Shown piece by piece: positions 17,646-26,664 of a DNA stretch of 64,000 bases. Numbering within the stretch: position 1 is the first letter of the stretch; the number at the start of each line of letters is the position of its first letter. The notes under the pieces were generated by a model that searched no databases, was not told the DNA's origin, and saw only the letters and a program-made list of their open reading frames with translations. This stretch comes from Anaerolineae bacterium (GTDB lineage: Bacteria > Chloroflexota > Anaerolineae > Aggregatilineales > Phototrophicaceae): contig JAJDZV010000004.1 of the NCBI GenBank assembly GCA_022824465.1, forward strand, positions 1 to 64,000, written 5' to 3'. The translations under genes were made by a program, and so were the position numbers.

Positions 17646-18860
17646 CTATGCCAGTCCCGCCTCCCGGCGCAGCACGTCGGCTTTGTCCGTCTTCTCCCAG
17701 GGGACAGCGATGTCTTCGCGGCCGAAGTGCCCGTAGGCCGCCACTTGCCGGTAGATTGGCTGCCGCAAGTTCAAGTCGCGAATGATAGCGGCCGGGCGCA
17801 TATCGAAATGCTTCCGAATCAACGTTTCAATCTCCGCATCGCCGATGCGGCCCGTTCCGAAGGTCTCCACCGCAAAGGAAGTCGGCTCGGCTTTGCCAAT
17901 CGCATACGAGACCTGCAATTCAAAGCGATCGGCCAAGCCGGCTTTGACCACGTTCTTGGCGACATAGCGCGCCATATACGCCGCGCTGCGATCGACTTTT
18001 GTGGCGTCTTTCCCCGAAAAAGCGCCGCCGCCATGTCGCGCGACCCCGCCGTAGGTGTCAACTATAATCTTGCGGCCCGTCAAACCGGCGTCGCCCAGCG
18101 GACCGCCCGTGACAAAGCGACCGGTTGGGTTGATGAAGAAGCGCGTGTCGCCGTCCAAATAGTCCGATGGGATGACATCCCTAACGATACGCGCCACAAC
18201 TTGCCGCTGGATTTCCTCGTTGCTGATCTCTGGCGCGTGTTGCGTCGAAATCACTACCGTGTCTACGCGGCGCGGTTTGCCCTGGCAGTACTCGACTGTG
18301 ACCTGGCTCTTGGAATCCGGGCGCAGCCACGGCAACTCCCCGCATTTGCGCGCTGTCGCCAGCCGCCGCATCAAACCATGCGCTAGAGAAACCGTAAGCG
18401 GCATCATTTCCTCAGTTTCGTTGCAGGCGAATCCTATCATCATGCCCTGATCGCCGGCGCCGGTAGCCTCAATGCTGGCCTCCGTATGCGCTCCTTCGCG
18501 CGCCTCCAGCGCCGTATCGACGCCCTGCTTGATATCCGCCGATTGCTCCTTTACCGAAATCAACACGCCGCAGGTCTCCGCGTCAAAACCATAGTCGCCA
18601 TGAGTGTAGCCGATCTGGCCGATGGTCCGGCGCACGATCTTTTCGATATCAACATAGGCCGTCGTGGTGATCTCGCCAAACACAACCACCAGCCCCGTGT
18701 TCGTCGCCACTTCGCAAGCCACCCGCGCCATCGGATCCTCACGCAATATCGCATCCAGTATTGCATCGCTGATCTGATCGCACATCTTGTCCGGATGGCC
18801 CTCGGAAACGGACTCGGATGTGAATAAGTACTTCGGCGAAGTCATGAATGTCGTCGACAT
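17646..18860 (-). CDS. metK: S-adenosylmethionine synthetase
   Basis: A 404-residue methionine adenosyltransferase making SAM from methionine and ATP. The three domains are intact: [20 protein letters not shown] at the N-terminus, the ATP motif [16 protein letters not shown], and the P-loop-like [19 protein letters not shown]. The length is normal for bacterial MetK (about 390-405). ATG 18860 follows GGGAAAGGG. The gene is preceded by a SAM-I riboswitch and an intrinsic terminator, so expression is expected to fall when SAM is abundant. A methyltransferase follows in the same transcript. Confidence 0.97.
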   Translation of the reverse strand: MSTTFMTSPKYLFTSESVSEGHPDKMCDQISDAILDAILREDPMARVACEVATNTGLVVVFGEITTTAYVDIEKIVRRTIGQIGYTHGDYGFDAETCGVLISVKEQSADIKQGVDTALEAREGAHTEASIEATGAGDQGMMIGFACNETEEMMPLTVSLAHGLMRRLATARKCGELPWLRPDSKSQVTVEYCQGKPRRVDTVVISTQHAPEISNEEIQRQVVARIVRDVIPSDYLDGDTRFFINPTGRFVTGGPLGDAGLTGRKIIVDTYGGVARHGGGAFSGKDATKVDRSAAYMARYVAKNVVKAGLADRFELQVSYAIGKAEPTSFAVETFGTGRIGDAEIETLIRKHFDMRPAAIIRDLNLRQPIYRQVAAYGHFGREDIAVPWEKTDKADVLRREAGLA

Positions 18861-18881
18861 GTTTACCCTTTCCCAGACAAC

Positions 18882-18909
18882 AAAAAACGCCTTGCTAGGC
18901 AGCGGGCGT
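18882..18909 (-). terminator. Intrinsic terminator of the SAM riboswitch expression platform
   Basis: On the minus strand, GCCT-AGCA-AGGC forms a short hairpin, nested in a wider ACGCC/GGCGT pairing, followed directly by GTTTTTTG. It lies between the riboswitch and the metK start, as expected for transcription attenuation. The exact antiterminator pairing was not resolved by eye. Confidence 0.7.
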
Positions 18910-18929
18910 GGAAACAGCCTATTCCCTTA

Positions 18930-19036
18930 CGCTCATCTGCCAGAGTCTGAACCCTGCCGGATTTAGCACCGTCCCGCTGCTGCGGGGGTTGCCGCGAGAT
19001 CTCTGAGCCGGTTCTCTCACTCGCTCTTGATGAGTG
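18930..19036 (-). promoter_or_regulatory. SAM-I (S-box) riboswitch upstream of metK
   Basis: On the minus strand, the closing helix P1 pairs CTCATC (19028-19033) with GATGAG (18932-18937). After P1 comes the S-box start TCAAGAGCGAGTGAGAG, then CGGCAACC (the GGCAACC core at 18987-18993), a GC-rich hairpin, and the strongly conserved GGTGCTAAATCC (18959-18970). Order and spacing match the SAM-I family. It would bind SAM and promote the downstream terminator, turning off metK and the methyltransferase. Confidence 0.93.
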
Positions 19037-19150
19037 TCGCGGTCCAACCGCCCCGCGACAAACGCATTATAGCATAACCCGATTCTGTCGCAAGCAAAAG
19101 AAAAGCCGAGGCAACATCGCCAGCCGCCAATAATCGCCACGCGCGCCAGG

Positions 19151-19825
19151 CTATTCGTGCTTGGACCGCTGTATATGCATGAGGAATTCGTTGCGCGTGT
19201 CTTGCTTGTGCCGGAAGTCGCCGAGCATGGCGCTGGTCGTCATATGCGAATCATGTTTCATCACGCCGCGTATCATCGAACACATATGCCGCGCCGTCAT
19301 TACGACCGCCACGCCCTTTGGATCCAGCACCTCCACCATGAACTCCGCGATCTGTCGCGTGAGCCGCTCTTGAACCTGCAAACGCCGCGCGAACATATCC
19401 ACGATTCGCGGAATCTTGCTCAACCCGACGACTTTGCGGTGTGGCATGTAGGCGACATGAGCGTGACCTACAAACGGCAGCAAGTGATGCTCGCAAAGGC
19501 TATAGAACTCAATATCGCCGACAATCACCATATCGTCATACTCGATATCAAATACGGCATTGTTTAGCAATTCGACCGGGTCTGTCGTATAGCCGCTGGC
19601 CAGTTCATGATAAGCTCTTGCCACGCGCCTCGGCGTGTCCACTAACCCCTGCCGGCCGGGGTCTTCCCCGATTGCATGAAGCAAGGCCGCAACCGAGCGC
19701 TCCACGGCGGCGTCATCCACCGGCGCAGCGTTCAACCCATAACGCGAAAGCAGGTCCTTCGATTCGAGTCGGCGCTGCAGACCATTCTCGTCTAGGCGCG
19801 CAACTTGCGATTCCTGTATATCCAT
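19151..19825 (-). CDS. folE: GTP cyclohydrolase I
   Basis: A 224-residue FolE converting GTP to 7,8-dihydroneopterin triphosphate, the first step of tetrahydrofolate synthesis. Zinc ligands are in [20 protein letters not shown] (Cys, His) and in [14 protein letters not shown] (Cys); the catalytic region [22 protein letters not shown] is intact. The N-terminal about 35 residues are a variable extension. ATG 19825 has AGAGG upstream. It is transcribed away from folB-folK, the next enzymes in the pathway, from the shared region 19826-20087. Confidence 0.96.
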   Translation of the reverse strand: MDIQESQVARLDENGLQRRLESKDLLSRYGLNAAPVDDAAVERSVAALLHAIGEDPGRQGLVDTPRRVARAYHELASGYTTDPVELLNNAVFDIEYDDMVIVGDIEFYSLCEHHLLPFVGHAHVAYMPHRKVVGLSKIPRIVDMFARRLQVQERLTRQIAEFMVEVLDPKGVAVVMTARHMCSMIRGVMKHDSHMTTSAMLGDFRHKQDTRNEFLMHIQRSKHE

Positions 19826-19915
19826 GGGGAGCCGACCTCTTCTGCTGGCGCAAAGCTCAAATCAAGCGGCAATGACTTCGGCGCGCTTCTTGTCTTAGTC
19901 AAACCTCTTGCGCAG

Positions 19916-19945
19916 ATTATAAGTGACAAAACAGGTCAAGCGCAA
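19916..19945 (-). promoter_or_regulatory. Predicted folE promoter
   Basis: Minus strand: a perfect -10 TATAAT (19916-19921) with TTGCGC 18 bases upstream (19940-19945; three of six bases match). Transcription would start near 19909, giving a leader of about 85 bases before folE. The -10 is convincing; the -35 is weak. Confidence 0.5.
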
Positions 19946-20087
19946 TACCGGCCCGTTTGATGAATCCAACCTGAAACGCAAAGCCTATGCTCCCCCTACA
20001 GCCGCCGATCAACACTTTGCAGCGTCCAACCCCTGAGATTCAGTTCCATGCTAAACTGCTGGCATAAAACGAATTGCAACCGGGCAA

Positions 20088-20960
20088 ATGGACACCATCG
20101 AAATCACTAACATGCGCTTGCGCGCGGTCATCGGCTTCAGCCCGCACGAGTTGCGGCAGCCGCAAGATGTAGTGATTAGTCTGCGTTTCGGCGCTGACCG
20201 CCGTCTGGCCGGCGAAAGCGATAATCCGGCCGATGCTCTCAACTACAAGTCCATCTCCAAGCGCCTTATTCAGCTTGTCGAAACATCGCGCTTCTCACTG
20301 GTAGAGAAACTCGCCGAAGAAATCGCGCGGCTGGTTACGCTTGGCTTCGACGCGCCTTGGGTGGAAGTGACAGTCCGCAAACCGGGCGCGCTTCGTCGCT
20401 CAGACTCGGTCGGCATCCGCATCAAACGCGGGCCAGCCGACTACGCGCGAAACATAGTCTTCATTGCCATTGGCTCAAACATCGCGCCGGAGCAAAACCT
20501 GGTCGCGGCAATACACCGCCTGCGCCGCTACACGACCTTGCTGGACCTGTCGCCCGTCTATCGCACCGCCCCGCAAGGGTTTCGCTTGCAAGCGCCCTTC
20601 CTCAATATGGCGGCCAAAGCGCATACTTTACGAGCGCCTGCCGATTTTAAGACCGCCGTCAACGACCGCATCGAGTCCGAACTCAAACGCGAGCGCGACC
20701 CAGACAACATCAACGCGCCGCGAACCATTGATCTCGATATCGCCCTCTGGAACGATGCCGTGCTGGAATTCGGCGACAAGCCCTGGCGCATTCCCGATCC
20801 GGACATCCTGCGCTACGCCCACGTCGCCCATCCCTTGGCCGACATCGCGCCTGACTATCTTCATCCCGTGACCGGCCTCACGCTGCGCAGCATCGCCGAC
20901 TCGCTTGTCACGACCGAGCTGCAGCGCGTCGAATTGGACTTCGGTCCTTCCGTCTACTAA
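20088..20960 (+). CDS. folBK: Bifunctional dihydroneopterin aldolase / HPPK (FolB-FolK fusion)
   Basis: A 290-residue fusion of two consecutive folate enzymes. Residues about 1-118 are dihydroneopterin aldolase: MDTIEITNMRLRAVIGFSPHE and the conserved lysine in FSLVEKLAEEIARL. Residues about 123-290 are 6-hydroxymethyl-dihydropterin pyrophosphokinase: VFIAIGSNIAPEQNLVAAI, SPVYRTAP, RERDPDNINAPRTIDLDIAL and AHVAHPLADIAPDY. Fused FolB-FolK proteins are known in several phyla. Together with the divergent folE it covers the pterin branch of folate synthesis, lacking only folP and the phosphatase step here. Confidence 0.94.
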   Translation: MDTIEITNMRLRAVIGFSPHELRQPQDVVISLRFGADRRLAGESDNPADALNYKSISKRLIQLVETSRFSLVEKLAEEIARLVTLGFDAPWVEVTVRKPGALRRSDSVGIRIKRGPADYARNIVFIAIGSNIAPEQNLVAAIHRLRRYTTLLDLSPVYRTAPQGFRLQAPFLNMAAKAHTLRAPADFKTAVNDRIESELKRERDPDNINAPRTIDLDIALWNDAVLEFGDKPWRIPDPDILRYAHVAHPLADIAPDYLHPVTGLTLRSIADSLVTTELQRVELDFGPSVY

Positions 20961-21075
20961 GACGCCTCGCGCCTGGTCGTGTACCTATGCAGAAGATGGT
21001 CATTCGTTCCGACGGCAATTCAACAGATGGGCTAAAATATCATCAACCGTCCGCGCGTCCATCCGAGGAGCAAAC

Positions 21076-21729
21076 ATGGCGACCGTGAATCTCGTTACGC
21101 TGCAGCAACCGCGATCGGCAGCCGCGGAAGCCTACCGCAGCCTGCGCACAAATCTGATGTTCAGCAGCGTCGAAGACCCGATTCGTACCTTGCTAGTGAC
21201 CTCTGCCGCGCGCGACGACCAGAAGAGCGCCACCCTCGCCAATCTCGCTGTCACCTTCGCGCAGAGCGGCAATCGCACCATCTTGGTGGATGCCGACTTG
21301 CGCCAGCCAAAACAGCACGAGATTTGGGATATCGACAACGCCAACGGGCTGAGCGCCATGATGCTCAAAGACAGCGCCATCGCCGACCCGCCGCTGCACA
21401 GGACCGAAGTCGACCATCTGCAAATTATCACCTCCGGCGACCTGCCCCCCAACCCGGCCGACCTTCTCAGCGGCAAACGCATGGACAAGATCATCAGCGC
21501 TCTGCGCGACCACGCCGACTACGTGCTCTTCGATAGCCCGCCGGTTCTGGCGGCCACCGACGCCGCTCTGCTTGGAATCAAGCTTGACGGCGCCTTGCTG
21601 GCAATACGCGCCGGCGACACCCGCCGTGACCACACAGCCCAAGCGCGGCAAGCCCTGGAACGCGTGCATGTGCGCATTGTCGGCGCTGTGCTCACCAACG
21701 CCCCGCGCGAAAACCGAGTCCAGTATTGA
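21076..21729 (+). CDS. CpsD/CapB-type BY-kinase family ATPase with altered P-loop
   Basis: A 217-residue cytosolic ParA-like ATPase of the bacterial tyrosine kinase (CpsD/Wzc C-terminal) family. Order of motifs: EAYRSLRTNLMFSS (oligomer interface), the Walker A position LVTSAARDDQKSATLANLAV, Walker A' TILVDADLRQP, and Walker B YVLFDSPPVLAATDA. Walker A normally reads GEGKST; here it is DDQKSA, so the GK glycine is Gln. There is no tyrosine cluster, only a single C-terminal Tyr (RVQY). ATG 21076 follows GAGGAG. It probably pairs with the Wzz-like protein at 28515 to control polysaccharide chain assembly, but kinase activity is uncertain. Confidence 0.85.
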   Translation: MATVNLVTLQQPRSAAAEAYRSLRTNLMFSSVEDPIRTLLVTSAARDDQKSATLANLAVTFAQSGNRTILVDADLRQPKQHEIWDIDNANGLSAMMLKDSAIADPPLHRTEVDHLQIITSGDLPPNPADLLSGKRMDKIISALRDHADYVLFDSPPVLAATDAALLGIKLDGALLAIRAGDTRRDHTAQARQALERVHVRIVGAVLTNAPRENRVQY

Positions 21730-21784
21730 TGTCTGACATACAATCCACCTTGCGCCACCACTCGAAAGGAACTCGAGAGCAAGT

Positions 21785-22855
21785 ATGAAGGGACTTATCC
21801 TAAGCGGCGGCAAAGGGACGCGACTTTATCCCCTTACCTACACGCGCGCCAAACAACTCATCCCGGTCGCGAATAAACCAGTGCTTGTGCGCGTCATTGA
21901 AGCCATTCGCGAGGCTGGCGTTCGCGAAGTGGGCATCGTCGTGGGACCAACCGCCGCCGAAATCAAAGACGCGCTCGGCGACGGCATTGCCTGGGATGTA
22001 AAGCTCTCGTACATTCATCAAGCCAGCCCCGACGGACTCGCGCACGCCGTTAAAGTTTCGCGCGACTTCCTTGGCGACGATCCCTTTGTCATGTTCCTCG
22101 GCGATAATGTCATCGAAGGCGGCATCAGCAGCCTCATCCGCGACTTTGCCGATAACGCCTGGAACAGCCAAATCGTCCTCAAAGAAGTCGACAACCCCTC
22201 TGCTTACGGCGTCGCCCTTATGCGCCCGGACGGCAGCATCCAACAGCTCATCGAGAAGCCGCCGGTCCCGCCGAGCAATCTGGCGCTGGTCGGCATATAT
22301 ATGTTTGACCGGCATATCTTCCAAGCGGTGGACGCCATCAAACCTTCGGCGCGCGGCGAATACGAAATCACTGACGCCATTCAATGGCTTATCGACCATG
22401 ACTTCAGTGTTTTCCCGCATATTCACCGCGGCTGGTGGATCGACACCGGCAAGCCCACCGACATGCTCGACGCCAACAGTTACGTGCTGGAAGAGATTAC
22501 GCCCGATATTCACCCGGCCGCCCAAGTCGATTGCGCTTCGACCGTCGATTCCCGCGTCACCTTGCAAGCCGGCGCCAAGGTCATCAACAGCATCATCCGC
22601 GGACCAACCATCATCGGCAAGAACACCCTGATCGAGAATAGCTATGTCGGCCCCTTCACCAGCATCTATCACGGCTGCCAGATACGCGGCTGCGAGATCG
22701 AGCGCAGCATTGTCCTGGAAAACAGCCGCATCATCGATATCGATGGCGCGCTCCGCGACAGCCTCATCGGACGCAACGCCTCGGTCAAGCGCAGCCGCGG
22801 CAAACCGAGCGGCATCAAGATGAACCTGGGCGATCACAGCACACTTTGGGTATGA
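21785..22855 (+). CDS. rfbA: Glucose-1-phosphate thymidylyltransferase, long form
   Basis: A 356-residue nucleotidyltransferase. The N-terminus KGLILSGGKGTRLYPLTYTRAKQLIPVANKP is the classic RfbA/RmlA signature, followed by FVMFLGDNVIEGG and EYEITDAIQWLID. The C-terminal about 110 residues (DIHPAAQVDCASTVDS onward, with several [IV]-x-x-x-x hexapeptides) form a left-handed beta-helix, typical of the long-form enzymes and absent from E. coli RmlA. It makes dTDP-glucose from dTTP and glucose-1-phosphate, feeding rfbB just downstream. It is the third-from-start gene of the glycan cluster direction and 55 bases after the BY-kinase gene. Confidence 0.94.
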   Translation: MKGLILSGGKGTRLYPLTYTRAKQLIPVANKPVLVRVIEAIREAGVREVGIVVGPTAAEIKDALGDGIAWDVKLSYIHQASPDGLAHAVKVSRDFLGDDPFVMFLGDNVIEGGISSLIRDFADNAWNSQIVLKEVDNPSAYGVALMRPDGSIQQLIEKPPVPPSNLALVGIYMFDRHIFQAVDAIKPSARGEYEITDAIQWLIDHDFSVFPHIHRGWWIDTGKPTDMLDANSYVLEEITPDIHPAAQVDCASTVDSRVTLQAGAKVINSIIRGPTIIGKNTLIENSYVGPFTSIYHGCQIRGCEIERSIVLENSRIIDIDGALRDSLIGRNASVKRSRGKPSGIKMNLGDHSTLWV

Positions 22856-22886
22856 AGAGTCAACGCTGGACAAAGGCGGAAACCCT

Positions 22887-23909
22887 ATGAATAACATTCT
22901 CGTCACTGGCGGCGCCGGCTTCATTGGCAGCGCCTTTGTGCGGCACATGGTGGTAGCCTACCCCGACTGCAACATTATCTGCTTTGACAAGCTCACCTAC
23001 GCCGGCAACCTGGATAATCTCCTGCCTGTGAGCGACGAAGAAAACTATCGCTTTGAACGCGGCGACATCGCCGACCGCCGCGCTGTACAGCGGGCGCTGG
23101 ACGATTACGCCATCGACGCTATTGTGAACTTCGCCGCCGAGAGCCATGTCGACCGCAGCATCCTCGACCCCGACGCCTTCATCCATACCGATGTCGTCGG
23201 CGTCTACATCCTGCTCGACGAAGGCAAAAAACACGGCATCGAACGCTTCTGCCAAGTCTCCACCGACGAAGTCTACGGCGATATCCACGTCGGACGCTCC
23301 ATCGAAGACGACCGCTTCCTGCCCAACAGCCCCTATGCCGCCAGCAAAGCGGGCGGAGAACTGATGGTGCGCGCCTACCACGTCACATACGGCATGGACA
23401 CCGTCGTCACCCGCGGCAGCAACACCTACGGTCCCTACCAGTATCCGGAGAAACTTGTCCCCTTCTTCACCACCGAAGCCATGGACGAACGCATGCTGCC
23501 CGTCTATGGCGATGGCAAGCAAATCCGCGACTGGCTGCACGTCGATGACCACGCCCGCGGCGTCGACCGCATTCTGCGCTTTGGCAAGCCCGGCGAAGCC
23601 TACAACCTCGCCGGCGAGAATCAGCGCCTCAATATCGACGTCACGCGTCGCATCCTCGAACTGCTAGGGAAACCGCAATCGCTGATCCGCCACGTGCCCG
23701 ACCGCGAAGGCCACGACCGACGCTACGCCATGACGGCAGAGAAAGCGCGCAGCCTTGGCTGGAACCGACAATTCGACTTTGACCAAGGGCTGGAAGCCAC
23801 CGTCCGCTGGTATCAGGAGAATGAATGGTGGTGGCGAAAGCTCAAAACGGGCGACTATCTCGAATTCTACAGGCAACAATACGCCGACCGCCTGGAGTCT
23901 GTAAGCTAA
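22887..23909 (+). CDS. rfbB: dTDP-glucose 4,6-dehydratase
   Basis: A 340-residue extended short-chain dehydrogenase. The NAD motif is ILVTGGAGFIGSAFVRHM; the catalytic triad region STDEVYGDI and the YxxxK motif SPYAASKAGGE are intact, as is the family stretch RGSNTYGPYQYPEKLVPFF. It converts dTDP-glucose to dTDP-4-keto-6-deoxyglucose, the shared precursor of dTDP-rhamnose and of the 4-amino-sugar route encoded at 37-40 kb. It sits 31 bases behind rfbA in the same operon. Confidence 0.96.
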   Translation: MNNILVTGGAGFIGSAFVRHMVVAYPDCNIICFDKLTYAGNLDNLLPVSDEENYRFERGDIADRRAVQRALDDYAIDAIVNFAAESHVDRSILDPDAFIHTDVVGVYILLDEGKKHGIERFCQVSTDEVYGDIHVGRSIEDDRFLPNSPYAASKAGGELMVRAYHVTYGMDTVVTRGSNTYGPYQYPEKLVPFFTTEAMDERMLPVYGDGKQIRDWLHVDDHARGVDRILRFGKPGEAYNLAGENQRLNIDVTRRILELLGKPQSLIRHVPDREGHDRRYAMTAEKARSLGWNRQFDFDQGLEATVRWYQENEWWWRKLKTGDYLEFYRQQYADRLESVS

Positions 23910-23973
23910 TGACTATGATCGCAGCGCATCCGTATCCTTTCCACGCGAAGGCAGTTTCTTCGGCAACCATCGC

Positions 23974-24834
23974 ATGAGAATCCTGCTTACCGGCGCCGCT
24001 GGCAATCTCGGCGCCCAGCTCGCGCGACAACTCGCCGACAGGCACGATGTCATCGGCGTCGATATCCTTGGCGAAGTCGACCGCCGCGTGGATCTGACCG
24101 ACTACGAGTCGACCCGCGCCTTGGTGAATCAGGTCTCGCCCGATATCGTCCTGCACCCCGCGGCCTGGACCGACGTCAACGGCTGCGCTCTCGATCCGCA
24201 GCGGGCGCTGCTCGTCAACGGCGTCGCCACGGGCCATCTCGCTGCGATCACATCCCGGCTCGCCATTCCCCTGCTGTACATCAGCAGCAACGAAGTCTTC
24301 GACGGCGCCCTGCATCGCCCCTATACCGAAGTCGACCAGCCCAACCCCATCAATCCCTATGGCTACAGCAAATGGTACGGCGAGCGCGCTATCAGGCAAG
24401 TCAACCCTAATCACTACATCGTCCGATCCGCCTGGCTCTTCGCGCATGGCGGCGGAAACTTCGTCCATGCGATTCGCAACGCAGCCAGCGCCGGAAAGAA
24501 ACTGCGCGTCGTCGTCAATGAAGTCGCCAACCCCACCTACACCAACGACCTGGCCGCGGCCATCACGCGCCTTATCAGGACCGAGCGCTTCGGCATCTAT
24601 CACCTCGTCAATCAAGGCGCCGTCAGCCGTTGGCGCTTCGCCCGCGATATCCTCGACCTTACCGGCTATGCCGAGACCCCGATCGTCCGCATCAGCCGCC
24701 ACGAATGGCGCCGCCCGTCGTTGCCGCCCGAATACACGCCCCTGGCAAACTACGCCGGCGCCAGCATCGGCATTCAGCTTCGCCCCTGGGGTGACGCCTT
24801 GCGCGCCTTCCTCGCCGCCGAGAACACCGCCTGA
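23974..24834 (+). CDS. rfbD: dTDP-4-dehydrorhamnose reductase-like protein
   Basis: A 286-residue RmlD/SDR protein. The NAD(P) motif is ILLTGAAGNLGAQLARQL, followed by the RmlD mark VLHPAAWTDVNGCALDP, YISSNEVFDG and the catalytic NPYGYSKWYGE. It would reduce the 4-keto group of a dTDP-6-deoxysugar. The 3,5-epimerase RmlC is not encoded in the cluster, so the product may not be L-rhamnose unless rmlC lies elsewhere. Its stop overlaps the start of the next gene (TGATG). Confidence 0.88.
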   Translation: MRILLTGAAGNLGAQLARQLADRHDVIGVDILGEVDRRVDLTDYESTRALVNQVSPDIVLHPAAWTDVNGCALDPQRALLVNGVATGHLAAITSRLAIPLLYISSNEVFDGALHRPYTEVDQPNPINPYGYSKWYGERAIRQVNPNHYIVRSAWLFAHGGGNFVHAIRNAASAGKKLRVVVNEVANPTYTNDLAAAITRLIRTERFGIYHLVNQGAVSRWRFARDILDLTGYAETPIVRISRHEWRRPSLPPEYTPLANYAGASIGIQLRPWGDALRAFLAAENTA

Positions 24835-25784
24835 TGCCAGAAGCGCGTCTCAGCATCGTCATCCCCAACTGGAATGGCAAACGCTTTCTGAAAACCTGCC
24901 TTGACTCGCTGCGCAACCAGACCGCGCCCCACATCGAGGTCATTATCGTAGACAATAACTCCTCCGACGGTTCGCAAGTCTTGATAAAGTCGCATTACCC
25001 CGAAGTGAGGTTGATTGAACTGGCGACCAACCGCGGCTTCACCGGCGCCTGCAATACCGGCATCGACGCCGCCTGCGGCGAATTCGTAGCGCTGCTCAAC
25101 AATGACACCGAAGCCGACGAGCGTTGGGCGGAGGAGCTCATCGCCGCCTTCGACGCGCGCCCGGAGGCCGGCATTGTCGCCAGCAAGATGCTGCTCTTCG
25201 ACCAGCGCGATCGCCTTCATACCGCCGGCGACTTCTTCACAACCGATGGACGCGCCGGCAATCGCGGCGCCTGGCAAACCGACAGCGGGCAGTATGACAA
25301 GGCTCAATTTGTCTTCTCCGCCTGCGGTGGCTCCGCCGCCTACCGCCGCGCCATGCTGGACGAAATTGGCGCCCTGGACGACGATTTTTTCTTCCTGCTG
25401 GAAGATGTCGATATCGCTTGGCGCGCCCAGCTTGCTGGCTACAAGGTCTGGTACGCCCCCAGCGCAGTCGTCCACCATCACCTGTCGGCCACCGGCGGCG
25501 GCGTCACCGCCAGCTATTACGACGGGCGCAACGGCATTTGGATTATCGTAAAGAATATGCCGTCGAGCCTGCTGTGGAAATACCGGCGCCCCATCGTGCG
25601 CCGGCAGCTTTCGCTCGCCTGGCAAGCCCTCAAAGCCTGGCGCGGAAAGGAAGCGCGCGCTCGACTCCGCGGCATGGCTGTCGGGCTCTTCACGCTTGGC
25701 GCCAGCCTGTCAAAGCGCCGGCGCATACAGGCGCGCAAGCGCGTCGCCGACGACTATATCGACGACATGCTGATTCGTCCCTAG
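24834..25784 (+). CDS. Glycosyltransferase family 2 (rhamnosyltransferase-like)
   Basis: A 316-residue GT2 enzyme with a GT-A fold. Key motifs: LSIVIPNWNGKRFLKTCLDSLRNQ, IIVDNNSSDGS, NRGFTGACNTGID, the DxD-equivalent LLNNDTEADERW, and the acceptor-region EDVDIAWRAQLAGYKVWY. The C-terminal segment, with a weakly hydrophobic helix, is of the kind seen in rhamnosyl- and other deoxyhexosyltransferases of polysaccharide clusters. It directly follows and overlaps rfbD, so use of the dTDP-deoxysugar made by rfbABD is likely but inferred. Confidence 0.88.
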   Translation: MPEARLSIVIPNWNGKRFLKTCLDSLRNQTAPHIEVIIVDNNSSDGSQVLIKSHYPEVRLIELATNRGFTGACNTGIDAACGEFVALLNNDTEADERWAEELIAAFDARPEAGIVASKMLLFDQRDRLHTAGDFFTTDGRAGNRGAWQTDSGQYDKAQFVFSACGGSAAYRRAMLDEIGALDDDFFFLLEDVDIAWRAQLAGYKVWYAPSAVVHHHLSATGGGVTASYYDGRNGIWIIVKNMPSSLLWKYRRPIVRRQLSLAWQALKAWRGKEARARLRGMAVGLFTLGASLSKRRRIQARKRVADDYIDDMLIRP

Positions 25785-25908
25785 GCTTGAAACTCAACGC
25801 GCGCTCTACGCCATTTGAACAATGCGCAAGTGTACATTAGCGCAATTTGACTTATCATACAGATTGTAACCATCGGCAGGCGCCAAACCCTCGCGCGGAG
25901 ACTTTACC

Positions 25909-26664
25909 TTGAGCAACCCCTTTCTGAGCATCATCATTCCGGCGCATAACGAAGCGGAACGCCTGCCGCCCAGCCTCGAGCGGATTGATGAATTCTTGCA
26001 GGCGCAAAGCATCCGCGCCGAGGTCATCGTCGTCGAAAACGGCAGCCATGATCAAACCTACGACGTCGCGCTCGAATGCGGCCGCGCTTACCCCTACTTG
26101 TCTGTGCTCCGGTCCCCCGATAATCTCCGCGGCAAAGGAAGAGCCGTCAAGCAGGGCATGCTGGCGGCCTCCGGTAAATGGCGCTTCATCTGCGATGCCG
26201 ACTTGTCCATGCGAATTGACGACATCGTACAATTCCTGCCGCCCGCCGCGGACGGCTACGATATCGTCATCGCCAGCCGGGAAGCGCCGGGCGCCAATCG
26301 CGTTGGCGAGCCGGAATACCGCCATGTCATGGGGAGGGTCTGCACTTTCATTGTCAAGTTCGCAGCCATCAAGGATTACGAAGATACCCAATGCGGCTTT
26401 AAAATGTTCAGCGGCGCCGCCGCCCAGGACTTATTCCAGGTACAACGGATGAATGGCATCGGCTTTGACGTTGAATTGCTCTATATTGCCAAGAGGCGCG
26501 GCTACAGAGTCAAGGAAGTGCCGATCACCTGGTACTACGATCCCTATTCCACCATGCGCCTCTGGGACGACTCCATTCATTTGCTTCGCGAGATTTGGGA
26601 AATCCGCCGCAATTGGCGCCGAGGCTTGTATGCCAGGCTCGCGACGAGCGATCAAGACCGCTAG
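25909..26664 (+). CDS. Glycosyltransferase family 2, dolichyl-phosphate-mannose-synthase type
   Basis: A 251-residue GT2 protein. The N-terminus LSIIIPAHNEAERLPPSLERI is followed by the GT-A marks VIVVENGSHDQTYDVA, GKGRAVKQGMLAASGKWRFICDADLSM (DxD) and DTQCGFKMFSGAAA. This pattern is that of DPM1-like enzymes that load a sugar onto a polyprenyl phosphate. There is no C-terminal transmembrane domain. The start is TTG at 25909 with GGAG upstream. The last 35 bases overlap rnhB. Confidence 0.87.
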   Translation: MSNPFLSIIIPAHNEAERLPPSLERIDEFLQAQSIRAEVIVVENGSHDQTYDVALECGRAYPYLSVLRSPDNLRGKGRAVKQGMLAASGKWRFICDADLSMRIDDIVQFLPPAADGYDIVIASREAPGANRVGEPEYRHVMGRVCTFIVKFAAIKDYEDTQCGFKMFSGAAAQDLFQVQRMNGIGFDVELLYIAKRRGYRVKEVPITWYYDPYSTMRLWDDSIHLLREIWEIRRNWRRGLYARLATSDQDR

